The notes beneath the pieces are model-generated. The model made no database searches, had not been told where the DNA came from, and saw only the letters and a list, made by a program, of their open reading frames with translations. Of a stretch of 29,987 nt of DNA, positions 13,067-24,531 are shown in pieces; position 1 is the first letter of the stretch; each line of letters opens with the position of its first letter. The DNA is from Parasitella parasitica (lineage: Eukaryota > Mucoromycota > Mucoromycetes > Mucorales > Mucoraceae): the NCBI GenBank assembly GCA_025201805.1, contig MU619253.1:304227-334213 (forward strand). The letters run 5' to 3'. Both the position numbers and the translations under genes were made by a program.

Positions 13067-13268
13067 ATGTCGAATCAAGTCCTTTGCAAGTGGAATTATT
13101 TGATCCTACTCATTGTTCTTGTTTCACTAACAAGCCACGCTCTTGAACTTAGGTAACATCTATCGAGCCTAGCTTCATCCGCATTAAGCAAATACACTCT
13201 ACAGTGGTTTATTCAATTATTACAATATAAAGATAACTAAAGACTATATCTTTGAGTACATTTCATAA
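13067..13268 (+). CDS. possible small secreted peptide (49 aa)
   Basis: ATG at 13067 opens MSNQVLCKWNYLILLIVLVS followed by LTSHALEL: a charged start, a 10-12 residue hydrophobic core and a small-residue site (SHA), which is what a secretory signal peptide looks like. The exon ends at 13152 before a GTAACA donor; an acceptor at 13203-13204 gives a 52-nt intron and a short tail (SGLFNYYNIKITKDYIFEYI) to the stop at 13266-13268. Alternative acceptors exist downstream (13305-13360), so the 3' end is uncertain. It lies just upstream of the CYSTM gene. Only the signal-like N-terminus supports it. Confidence 0.3.
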
Positions 13269-13467
13269 CTGGAACTAGACATTTTGTTCAATGTTATATA
13301 ACATGCTCAGCTGCCAAGGCCACACAAACTGTTGGCAATCGTACTTCTATTTTTAGATGGCCAATTGAAGAATCAATAACCAAGGATTTTTTCTTTTAAA
13401 AACACCAGGCATTTCTTTAACATCACAAGATTAACTCTTTCTTTTTCTTCCGTTAAATTAATCAAAA

Positions 13468-13841
13468 ATGGACAACAAAGGATACGGTCAACAGCAACCA
13501 CCCCAGTATTTTTCTCCTCCTCCGCAACAATCTTACAGTGGCCCTCCACAACAATCTTATAGTGGCCCTCCGCAACAATCTTACAGCGGTCAACATTATA
13601 ATCAATCACAACAGCAACCTTATTACTCGGAACAACCGCAATATCATCAAACATATACATCACAACCACCGCCAAATCCTGTCTATATTCAACAACAACA
13701 AGAGCGTAAGAATGATAGCTCCATGTGTCTTGGGTGGTGAGAAGAATGAGAGGCTATGTAAAGAATGCAGAATTCTAATGTCTTTTTTTTTTTAGTTTGG
13801 CTGCCTTGTGTTTCTGTTGTGCTTTGGATGCTATTTGTTAA
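13468..13841 (+). CDS. CYSTM (cysteine-rich transmembrane module) protein
   Basis: Exons 13468-13736 and 13796-13841 (59-nt intron, TTCTAATG branch site, long T tract before the acceptor) give 104 aa. The N-terminal two thirds are Q/P/Y/S-rich and contain three tandem copies of PPQQSYSG, nearly identical in nucleotides (13522-13590). The spliced C-terminus reads CLGCLAALCFCCALDAIC, the hallmark CYSTM tail: a cysteine-studded hydrophobic helix at the extreme C-terminus. CYSTM proteins are small tail-anchored membrane proteins tied to stress tolerance in plants and yeasts. Without the intron the frame ends in CLGW, so splicing is needed for the module. A TATA-like palindrome ATGTTATATAACAT sits at 13291-13304. 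Confidence 0.9.
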
Positions 13842-15466
<1,625 letters not shown>

Positions 15467-15509
15467 AATAAAAAGACGCAGAAGACCATAGTAATAATAA
15501 CAAACCGGA

Positions 15510-16766
15510 TTACTTGGATGGTGCCAATCCCACACGGTTGTTACCGAGGTCGTAAACGCTATAGAATTTACGTAAAAAGACATCGCCGACAATCCAGAGA
15601 GGGCCAGCAGGTGCAGGGATATCCATTCCCATGAAACCAGAAATGCACTGATTTTGAACATTGAGAACGTAGTCTTCGCCAGTAAGACAAAAATCTTTTC
15701 CACTAAATACAAAGCAGAATTCAGGTAAATCTGGTACTTTCGCACAATCCAAAACGTATTGACCAGCCCAATTCTTTTCAGCGCCTAATTCGTGGTTTAT
15801 CAAATCAGCAATAGTGGTAGGAGCAACCAACAGAGAGCTGCCAGTGTCAATGGCAGCACCGACGGGATCTAATTCAATATACTCGCCACCGAACTTAATA
15901 TCTTCCATTGTGATTTCCCAGTAGCCCTTGCGACGAATGTCTGACCAGATCAATTCACCTTTATAGTGACTGGGATCAGTGGCGCCAAAGATAAGTTCGC
16001 CACCTTCAGCGCCCTCGCCTGCATCATTCAACCAGAAACTAAATAAGGGCTCGTCGATAAGATCACGATTAACCATGTGATAAAAAGGTGGGACAGTGTG
16101 CTGAACAGAAATAGTGTCGTAGCCAAGGCCTAGGATACCGTCAAACTTGGCAAAAGCAAATGTGAATCCAGGTTCTTTTACGGATTCAGCGAAGCCTTGG
16201 TTTTCAATTCTAATGCCACCCAAAGTTAGGGTATCTTCACTGATAAAGCCTTCCAAAGCGCCAGTACCATAACGGATGGAGAACTCTGTGCCATTCTCTG
16301 AGAAAGATTGTGATTTTTGAGAATCATATCGTTTATGCAAGAAGCAAGCAATGGAGCTACAATGAGTCGACGGTACCCATAAATTGGAAGAACCAGTATC
16401 AAACACAACAGTAAATGTTTGAGGAGGTGACCCTAGTTGGATATCACCATAATATTGAGCATTCATGTAGTTGGACAAGGGAACACCATGCTGAGCACTT
16501 CCGTCTGCCTCAACTTGGAAAGTTTCCAAAGATTGGCTACGCTGAGAGGATTTGAAGTATTTTTGAGTTAGATACTCTCCAGTATGGGAGTATCTTTGAA
16601 GTCTTTCTGACGGTGTTTCATGAATTTTTTTGATTGGAATTCTGTAAAACAAGTTAATTCTTACAGCCTTATTATGAGCACGTCGATAATAATACCTGGT
16701 AACAGCAGCTTCAGTAACAACCGACAAGACAGCTACTACAACTGCAGATAAGGTGAAGAATTTCAT
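15510..16766 (-). CDS. PEP4: vacuolar aspartic protease (proteinase A/saccharopepsin type)
   Basis: Pepsin-family (A1) acid endopeptidase, probably vacuolar, where proteinase A matures other hydrolases. Exons 16696-16766 and 15510-16641 give a 400-residue preproprotein, close to yeast Pep4 (405). A signal peptide (MKFFTLSAVVVAVLSVVTEA) is followed by a basic propeptide beginning IPIKKIHETPSE. Mature-domain landmarks: NAQYYGDIQLGSPPQTF, first active site DTGSSNLWVP, CSSIACFLH with the paired cysteines, the flap region around RYGTGALEGF, second active site DTGSSLL, and the C-terminal GDVFLRKFYSVYD. A potential N-glycosylation site is NGT. The closeness to proteinase A (LSNYMNAQYY, FLHKRYDS) favours the vacuolar enzyme over secreted rhizopuspepsin. 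The single 54-nt intron is a multiple of three without a stop, so the unspliced frame is also open and would add 18 residues after the signal peptide. Confidence 0.94.
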   Translation of the reverse strand: MKFFTLSAVVVAVLSVVTEAAVTRYYYRRAHNKAVRINLFYRIPIKKIHETPSERLQRYSHTGEYLTQKYFKSSQRSQSLETFQVEADGSAQHGVPLSNYMNAQYYGDIQLGSPPQTFTVVFDTGSSNLWVPSTHCSSIACFLHKRYDSQKSQSFSENGTEFSIRYGTGALEGFISEDTLTLGGIRIENQGFAESVKEPGFTFAFAKFDGILGLGYDTISVQHTVPPFYHMVNRDLIDEPLFSFWLNDAGEGAEGGELIFGATDPSHYKGELIWSDIRRKGYWEITMEDIKFGGEYIELDPVGAAIDTGSSLLVAPTTIADLINHELGAEKNWAGQYVLDCAKVPDLPEFCFVFSGKDFCLTGEDYVLNVQNQCISGFMGMDIPAPAGPLWIVGDVFLRKFYSVYDLGNNRVGLAPSK

Positions 16767-17123
16767 TTTTCAGTCTTGGCAAAAGGAAAAAAAATAAAGT
16801 GAAGAAAAGAGAGAGTCTTCTTCAATTTTATCCCACACACTTTTATATTGAATGTGAATGATCAGTTGATCCTTTTTTTTGCTAAACACAACAATCATGC
16901 GTTGCTTGTGTGATGTCATTTACAGCCGTAAAACTGCAGTGTGAAGTTTGATGTTGAGAAAATAGATATTAAATCAAATACGAAAAAAGGGAAGCCATAT
17001 ACCTGATTTCTAAGCTTTTTCTTTTTATCAAGTCATGGTATACTGATGTCTTCCAGCAATGTTTCCGTCATATGATGATTGTTATGAGAAAAGGAGAAAA
17101 ATGAGCGTTTCAAAGTTGTTTTT
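16767..17123. promoter_or_regulatory. PEP4 promoter region
   Basis: The spacer between the protease start and the stop of the next minus-strand gene. On the minus strand a TATA box TATAAAAG lies at 16840-16847, about 75 bases upstream of the ATG, followed by a C/T-rich leader (CTCTCTTTTCTTC). No coding frame is evident in the rest. Confidence 0.55.
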
Positions 17124-19119
17124 TTATTTCATATTCATAATTCTGCTATCGCGATTAGTATAACCGCGTCCTCTGCCTCCTCTTCCTGTATTGGGCTTGT
17201 TAATGACTAATTTGTTGCCACGGTAGATTGTGCCGTTTTTAGTCAAAGCCTCTTCCAACGTGTACTGATCTTGGAAATCAACATAGCAATGAGCTTTTGG
17301 CAACTGCGTTGTTTGATCAATGGGGAATTTAACGCCAATGACATTTTCATGACCAAAATATTCTCTGATGTCTTCCTCAGATACAGTAGTATTAGATAAT
17401 CCACCAACGTATGCAGTGTAGGGGTTTCGTTGCTAATAGAAAGCATGGTTAAATTATGTTCTCGGTTTTATAAATGCCTGATAACTACCATGCTTTGTCG
17501 TCTAGAGTTTCGATTGGTATTATAATTGTTGGTATCAGCTGTATCTTTCTGTTCGTATGTACTATTTCTGTATTGGTTTGGCTTTTCTGCTGCAGAGTTA
17601 GAAGATGGAGCTGGAGAGGCTAATTGTTGCTGCTGTTGTTTTTGCTTGCGGTAAGAGAAATTAAGGCCATAAGATCTCATTTCAGAGGCCATTATACCTT
17701 GATGAACATCGAATAACAGTGACCCATAAGCAGCATCAGGCAAGTTGAAATTCCACATGTTTTTGTAGGCTAACTCGTCTCTTTCCCAACTAGAGGCTTG
17801 AGATGAACTCTCCTCGAGACATGCCAACGAAGGTGGGATGCGATTGACGACATCCAAAGCATGCTGCAGTAAAGAATACTGTTCTTGACTGTATCCAAAT
17901 TATAAGTACACAGTTGCAAATAAAAAAACTTGTAACATAGACTTACTCCACTGATTCCTCGACTTGCTCTTTGATGGCATTCCATAATTGCATAAATAGC
18001 TCCTGTGACTGAATCAATCTGTTGCGGAAATGATCAATCTCGGGCTGACAAGCAAATTCGTTATAAGCAATATTATAACGAAAATGTAAGCCTGCTGAAA
18101 TGGTGAAGTCAGCATGCAATGTGAGAGCAAGTTGGGCTAATAAACCCTCTCTGCCAGGGCTTGCATGGGTCACCAACATTCTGGTTTCAGTAGGATCATA
18201 GACTTGCAAGGCTAATTTTACCAGCTCACCAATCTGTAAAGCAGTTGTCCACATCACACCCAAACCGCCGGCAATTGTATCTGTGCCTTTTTATTTTTAT
18301 TACGAGAAATATGAATAAGCCAATATTACTTGAAAGGGTTGCATTTGTCAAGTTACCTTCTCCATTATCGAATAATTTGTGTTGAACGACAGCTCCCCCT
18401 AAGCCAAATAAACGCAAACTGACACCGCCTACCTCAAGTACATGTGTTGAAGCTTCGTCCAACAAAAATAGGTTATGGATATGATACTCCTTACTACGGA
18501 ACTTTTCGATGATAGCCACGTCTTCACAGGCCCCCCAAACTGTATATACAGGTACATCAAGCGTTTTGATGCCAGCTAAAAATTCAGAGAATTCGGATAG
18601 AAGAGTATGAGGTGAGCTTTCCAATGTACTATAAATTTGCTCAGGGCTGGAGGCTAATAAGCTAGTACGAGTTTTTGTAGGGACCAATGTAGTGTACTGA
18701 ATCCAGTGTTTAAGGGGCCTATATATTGACTTAAGTATATTTTTTCGTTTTTTCATGTTTTGATAAAAGGGTTACCTTTCGCCTATTCTATTCAAACTAG
18801 ATTTATCTATTGTTTCATTTTTGCGTGGTTGTTAGAGAGAAGGTGTCCGAAATAAAGATGCGAAAGACGTTACCATAGAAACCAAAATCACCAGTGTGAA
18901 TAATGTATTGCGCGTTAAATTCTCGAGCAAGTCTATTTAATTCAGAAATGTGTCCTGTTTTGTTTAGTTGAACACTTAGTTCTTGTTTCCTTTCCACGTT
19001 TTTTATTGCACGTAGCGTAGCTTACAAAAAGCATTTAGATTTTGTGATAACATACCTCGAACATCGGCTGTACATAATATTCGCTTCCCATCAATAGAAT
19101 GTATGTTTATATCGCTCAT
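17124..19119 (-). CDS. DUF2433 metallophosphatase-like protein fused to a C-terminal RRM
   Basis: Seven exons join in phase (535 aa): 19056-19119, 18874-18954, 18776-18806 (31 nt), 18330-18718, 17947-18280, 17489-17888 and 17124-17432. The first ~300 residues look like a calcineurin-type phosphoesterase (DUF2433 family, as I recall it): ADVRG (18-22), HTGDFGFYD (41-49), WGACED (120-125), LRLFGLGGAVVQHKLFD, THASPGREG (226-234) and SAGLHFRY. Canonical metal ligands are altered: DxH reads DVR and GNHD/E reads GACED. The middle is low complexity, with a poly-Q patch and an RNSRRQS stretch. The C-terminus (about 438-510) is one RRM with RNP2-like AYVGGL and an RNP1-like AHCYVDFQ, then an RGG-like tail (GRGGRGRGYTNRDSR). 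Role unknown to me; an RNA-linked regulator is the obvious inference. Domain reading is solid; enzymatic activity is doubtful. Confidence 0.85.
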
Positions 19120-19531
19120 TGTTATATCAGGATTATATTTTAGATAACAAGAAAGAAAAGAACAGCCGCATTTCAAGGAGGTAGCATACCCTCTCAAAGG
19201 TTGTGTGAGGGGTTTAAAAGAGTGTTACGCACACATACAATTTGTATATTTGAGGATTAACCTGTTTTATCAAAACATGATATTGGCAAATCTTCGTTGA
19301 TACTAATAAATGCAAACTTGTATGCAAGTTTCTACAGATGCTTTTAATTTTGTAGCATTACTCTAATCTCCTAGATGACCTGCCCAGATGTTTTCCCTTG
19401 CAAAATATATGGGAGTGTATATGGGTCAGAATGAGAAGAGTTTAATCTGAATATAATACATATGAAATTTAATGCAATGAGTAAGATTTGATGAGGGTAT
19501 AGACTATATGTGACTGACAAGGAAGAAGCCT
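19120..19531. other. intergenic region, promoter of the DUF2433-RRM gene
   Basis: Between the start of the DUF2433-RRM gene and the stop of the Dsc3-like gene, both on the minus strand. AT-rich. A minus-strand frame at 19371-19559 overlaps the Dsc3 3' end and has no domain. Nothing else supported. Confidence 0.5.
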
Positions 19532-20473
19532 TCAATAATATACATAATTGATGCCGCAAGAAACATGTATTAGCATTCCAGCCAAAATACCTAATAGCAT
19601 TTTAGATTTGATGAAAGAAAAGAAAATGAATTACTTTACCCAGCTGATGTCTTCTGGTAAAAACAGATTCTCTGACCCAGAATAAGCACAGCACGCCTAA
19701 AAAGCAGCCTAGTAATAAACCACATATCATTTCTTTTATTGAGCCTTGTGCAGCTATACAGGTGCAAGATTTTAGATGCTATTATGAGTATTTGAAAGGC
19801 AATATGTCCGCTTACATCCTTCTGGCAATCTCCTGCCAGTGTGTTCCATCCATTCTTCTTCCAGCTGTATTTCTTGGGTACTAGGTTGTTCTGTGATTCG
19901 CATTTAGATTGATTGAAACCTTATATTGATTGCTTGTAAATATACCTCCATCGACATAAGTTGAAAATTGTTGCATTTGATGGAATTGCAACCGTATCGA
20001 ACGAATCTCCTCATCATTATAGCCAGATTCACGTAATTTATCAAACCCAGACATAGACTACCAATACCATTTGTGAAAAATTAATATCGAGCCTAAAGTG
20101 GGATCATCCAAGTAATCTTTACATCATTTTTAGTTGTTGTTTCAACATGGTAGATCAAATTTGTTGGTATAATTGGGTCTGATAAAGCGCAATGAATAAA
20201 GGCGTTCTGTTGAAAAACACCGTATTCTGACAATGTATATAAATCATTATTTAAAAGCTGCCCTTGATGTATCAAACGAATGGCTTTTTTAGACGTTAGT
20301 TCAAAAGCATTTTTGCGAATCTGTGTCATGTTGGTTGAGATTATATAGACATATTTTATTACATAACTTACTATTTGCTTAATGCGCCCAATATTATCAC
20401 CAGCCAGTGATACTTTCAATGGTAAATCCTGGCCATTATTCAAGCGGATACGTATGTCTGTCAATTCTTTCAT
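19532..20473 (-). CDS. dsc3: Dsc3-like subunit of the Golgi Dsc E3 ubiquitin ligase (DUF2407 type)
   Basis: Six exons join in phase (219 aa): 20372-20473, 20123-20320, 19946-20057, 19816-19890, 19640-19753 and 19532-19590. Residues 1-~95 form a ubiquitin-like domain (DIRIRLNNGQDLPLKVSLAG, then KAIRLIHQGQLLNNDLYTLSEYG). Next comes the DUF2407 C-terminal pattern: GFDKLRESGYNDEEIRSIRLQFH, a linker with LEEEWMEHTG, a first membrane helix (MICGLLLGCFLGVLCLFWV, about 171-189), RESVFTRRHQLG and a second hydrophobic segment to the C-terminus. In fission yeast, Dsc3 belongs to a Golgi ubiquitin ligase that licenses cleavage of the SREBP factor Sre1. The start at 20473 is preferred over an in-frame ATG ten codons upstream because the ubiquitin-like fold begins immediately after it. 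Other ubiquitin-like membrane proteins are possible but lack the RR(H/Q)(Q/M)LG-type ending. Confidence 0.8.
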
Positions 20474-20682
20474 TTTGGTTTTTAACGAGAAAAAGAAAGA
20501 CAATACAATCTAGAAACGCGGCTGTTTAAATCAGCATGGGATTTTTTCTTGCCAGACATTGCCCAACAAAAAACTGTATTACATACACCCACACATATTT
20601 TCTGGATACATTTTCCCCTTAGTATTCCTTTTTTTCCCTTTTTCTCTTGTCTGTCTTCGCACATTTTAATATTAATTATAAC
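20474..20682. promoter_or_regulatory. bidirectional promoter between Dsc3-like and GGA genes
   Basis: A 209-bp spacer between two divergent starts. It is AT-rich with C/T-rich strands running toward each gene. An ACAC-rich motif (CATACACCCACACA) lies at 20583-20596. No individual factor site is identified. Confidence 0.5.
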
Positions 20683-23019
20683 ATGCCAAGTGCATTAATA
20701 ACAATTATAGGTAAAAATAAAAAAAAAGAAGTTATGCTTTCAGAATAGTTAAATGAAAATAATTCTATAATAATGTGAATCTATAGATGGAGCGTGTAGT
20801 CCTGCGCGTTATGAACCTGAATTAAGTCTCAATCTCGAGATTTGTGAAATGATCAACAAGAAGGAAGGTTCAGCGTATGTATATAAAAATCTAAATACTT
20901 GAAAACACTAATGATAAGCAGGCCCAGAGAAGCTGCCTCTGCTATCGTCAAATTAGTCAACAGTAAGAACTTGAACCAGGCTATGTTGGCTCTCACTGTA
21001 AGCGATTGCTGAAATAAAATGAGATAAAAATGAAGTATCTAATGGCTCTTTAGTTACTAGATAATTGTGTCAAGAACTGTGGGTATCCTTTTCATCTTCA
21101 AATAGCTTCTAAAGAATTCTTGAATGAATTGGTTCGCAAATTTCCTGAGCGTCCTGCTGTATGTTGTAAACCACTTTTTCGTTTTTGTCAGATGCTAATT
21201 CGACCTGTTTAATGTTAGCCTTTTCCTAGTCCTGTAGTTCAGCGGATTCTTTATTTCATTAAAGAATGGAAGGTTGCATTAACTGACATGTCTAGACACA
21301 AAGACGACCTTGTTCATATCAAAGACATGTATAGATTACTGAGATTCAAAGGTAATCCACCTAAACCCATCCGCCATGATGTTAACGGTAGCTTATATTA
21401 CCATAGGCTATCGATTCCCTGAGCTGAGGGATTCTTCAGTTGCTGCATTAGCACCTTCAGATGTAAGCTATCATTATCATCACGGGTAGTTTGATCGCCC
21501 TGAAACTCATTTAGAAAGTAGTCTTTGAAATCCGCTCATGAATTGGAGGAGGAGGACCGCGTTGCGCAATCAGCTGTCAGTAATCAAATCAATTTGAGCT
21601 TTCCAAGGCAAACTAAAACGAAAATTTGTTAGAAATTGCAAGAATTGATTCGTCGCGGTAGACCCCAAGATCTGATTGAGGCCAATAAATTAATGAAAAT
21701 CATGTCAGGATTTGTATGTTGAAAGAATAATATACGGATGGAAAAGGAAGGAAAACCAACATTTTTTATTGACCAGGATACTAGACAAACACCTGATTAC
21801 AGTCAAAAATTTGAAGATGAGCTTCACAAGATTCAGGATAAGGCTATTTTATTATATGAAATGCTTGAAACTGTTAAACCTGGGGAAAACGTTGATAGAA
21901 ACGAAACAATCATGGTATTATCCAAATCTATCTGAACTTGTAATGAGATTAACAATGCAAGTGCTTTTTAGGATTTGAAGAATGCATGCGCCAGCGCTCA
22001 GCCAAAGATTCAGAAGATGATTACAGAGGAGGAGGACAGTGATAAAATTGGTATACGGTGTAGCTTGATACACTTGAATCGACACACTGACTGCATTTCA
22101 TAGAAAATCTTTTAACACTTAATGACATGATAAACAATGTGATGGCTAAGTTTGCCGATGTTAGGAAAGGACTGTATGATACTCAATACGAGATTAGCGG
22201 AAAACCTCCCACTCAAGACAACAAAGCAACAAACGAACCTAGACAAGCCATCAGTTTAATTGACTTGGATGATGCACCAGCTGTTTCATCTTCGACAGGC
22301 TCAACGAGTCCCAACAATAATGGTTCTTCATTGAGTGCCTTGAATGAATTATCTGATATTTTTGGTAGCAGTAGCATTTCATCTCAACTCGGCTCGACAT
22401 CTTCTCAGCCGACACAATTAAAGAAGACCAACGACATTTTTGATCTTTTGGGTATTCCTACTCAATCATCTCCTTTGAACTCTATCTCTGAGATTGCTTC
22501 TCCCTCCATTTCCAATATTATTCAAGAAACAGGTATTTTTACACGACTGGTGTTGCTGATTTAATGCTGACATCTCAACTTGTAGTCATACTAGTGAATA
22601 AAAACGGTTTACAGATTGAGTTACAATTGATGGACTCTCAAGATGGTAAATGCCAGATTACAGCCTACTTCTCAAATCAATCTATTGCCCCCATGGAAAA
22701 TTTAATGCTGAAATTAGCTGCACCTAAGGTAGGGTTTATAAAACAGCTTTTTTGGATTTGTTAATCAACACCATTATAGTCTATGGAAATTAAAATGGAG
22801 CCTCAGTCCTCCCAAATCATACCTCCATCATCAGTTAAATCTGTCACCCAAAGCATCATTTTGAATAATCCAAATAAGGTAAGGAAATCATAAATTATCA
22901 AAGAATTTGCGTTCTTACGAGCACTTTTCAAAAATCAGGAACCATTGCGTTTGAGGTATAAGGTTTCGTATAAACAATTCGGCGTAGAAATGGAATTAAC
23001 TGGCGACTTTAAAAAATAA
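20683..23019 (+). CDS. GGA: GGA-family clathrin adaptor (VHS-GAT-GAE)
   Basis: Arf-dependent adaptor that packages cargo at the trans-Golgi for endosome/vacuole delivery. Fourteen exons join in phase (529 aa): 20683-20710, 20787-20874, 20922-20997, 21054-21158, 21219-21351, 21407-21462, 21522-21575, 21633-21713, 21777-21914, 21972-22050, 22104-22532, 22586-22728, 22780-22878 and 22939-23019. VHS domain (about 1-145): NLEICEMINKKEGSAPREAA, LLDNCVKNCGYPFHLQIASK, QRILYFIKEW. GAT domain (about 165-305): EEEDRVAQSAKLQELIRRG, ANKLMKIMSG and a long coiled coil. The hinge holds a clathrin box LIDLD (331-335) and acidic/hydrophobic DIFDLLG. The GAE ear fills the last ~105 residues, ending YKQFGVEMELTGDF. 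One donor is GTCAGT (21576), chosen because it restores AQSAKLQ. Very intron-rich for its size. Convergent with the CK1 gene (119 bp between stops). Confidence 0.95.
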
Positions 23020-23138
23020 AAAATAAACCAAGCTCACATTTGCTGAAAAAAGGATTATATTAGCATTTTGTATAGAAAAAAAGTCTTGTTTGGAATATTA
23101 TTTGGGTGGTTCGTTGGGTGTTTATACTTGTGTGAAAA

Positions 23139-24531
23139 TTAAGGCTTCGATCCAAATGTGGGATTTGCTCGACGGAAAGAAAACCCTTCTTGAGATTGTT
23201 GTTGCTGTTGTTTATCTGTTGTTGTTTCACGCTTGATTTCTTCCTTTGATGATTTAATCTTGGCCTCATGTTCATTCTACATGATAATAATATAAATATA
23301 AGTGCCATATAAATATTTTTCAATGTCAAGACTTACGGCTTTGTAAATGGTCCAGTCAAAGACATAATCATAAGTGTATCCTTCTCTTACAAACAAATCT
23401 CTAAATAATTTACGAAGGTAAGAGTAATCAGGTTTATCATCGAAACGTAAAGAACGAGTGTAATTGAGATAGATGGCAAATTCACTTGGGAAACCACGAC
23501 ACAATAATTCGGTGGGGGTAGTCATTTTTTTCTCCATGATACGATCATACTTTTGTTTCTTCGTAGCTGCCTTCAATCCTTGCCATGGCAAAGAGCCTCG
23601 GCAGAAGTACATGAGCACATAGCCTAGTGATTCCAAATCGTCACGTCTCGATTGTTCTATAACGAAGAACGTTAACTAGTAAGTTTTGTAGTATGCTCTT
23701 TACTCAAACTTACCAACACCCAGATGTGTATTGATACTAGCATAACGTGCTGTACCAGTTAAATTTTTATTTTCTCTGTAGGGAATATGTAGAAGCGTAC
23801 GAGGATCACGATACTTCTTTGCAAGCCCAAAATCAATGACATTGACCTGATTTCCCCTTTTTCCAATACCCATTAAAAAGTTATCAGGCTTTATGTCACG
23901 ATGAATGAAATTTTTCGAATGGACATATTCAATACGAGAAAGCTACAAATTATAAATATAAGTATTATTAACGAAATAGAAAAAAAAATAAGGAGAATGT
24001 TGGTCATAATACATATACAAACATGTATCATATAAGCTCCTTATTATATAAAATTCATTATATAGTTACCATTTGGTCTGCTAACAAGAGCACAGTCTTC
24101 AGCGAGAATTTACGATTACAGAAGTTGAATAGATCTTCAAGTGAGGCTATGCGTATAAATATGATTAGATATTTGTGACACGAATACAGGTAAATTATCC
24201 TATACGTACGTCCTAAAAGATCAATTACCATAGCATAATAATCACACTCGGCACCAAAGTATTTTACAAAAGGTACACCAACACCACCAGATAATGCTTT
24301 ATATACTTTGGCTTCGTATTCTAATTGCGGATGCTTAGCTTTTACAGATTCCAGTTTAATAGCAACTTCTTCTGCAGTGAGTATGTTTGTCCCTGTTATT
24401 TTCATAAAAAAGGTTTATAAGAAACAATGTTGAAAAACCAGTTTCTTTAACTTACCAAGATAGATATCACCAAAAGAACCTGCACCAATTTTCCTACCAA
24501 TTTTATACTTATTTGCAACTCTTAAATCCAT
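23139..24531 (-). CDS. CK1: casein kinase 1, alpha-like
   Basis: Constitutively active Ser/Thr kinase of the CK1 family. Six exons join in phase (340 aa, close to metazoan CK1-alpha at 337): 24456-24531, 24210-24392, 24070-24146, 23714-23942, 23337-23656 and 23139-23276. The start [21 protein letters not shown] at 24531 is typical of the family. Key residues: glycine loop GAGSFG (16-21), K38 in VAIKLE, catalytic [10 protein letters not shown] with D128, DFG at 149-151, and the CK1 signature [11 protein letters not shown], which replaces APE. The basic patch (KKYRDPRT) recognises pre-phosphorylated substrate. The tail is short, Q-rich and ends [14 protein letters not shown]. It lacks both the long P/Q tail of Hrr25 and the C-terminal Cys-Cys palmitoylation motif of Yck proteins. 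The 127-nt intron (23943-24069) is the longest seen here. Confidence 0.95.
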
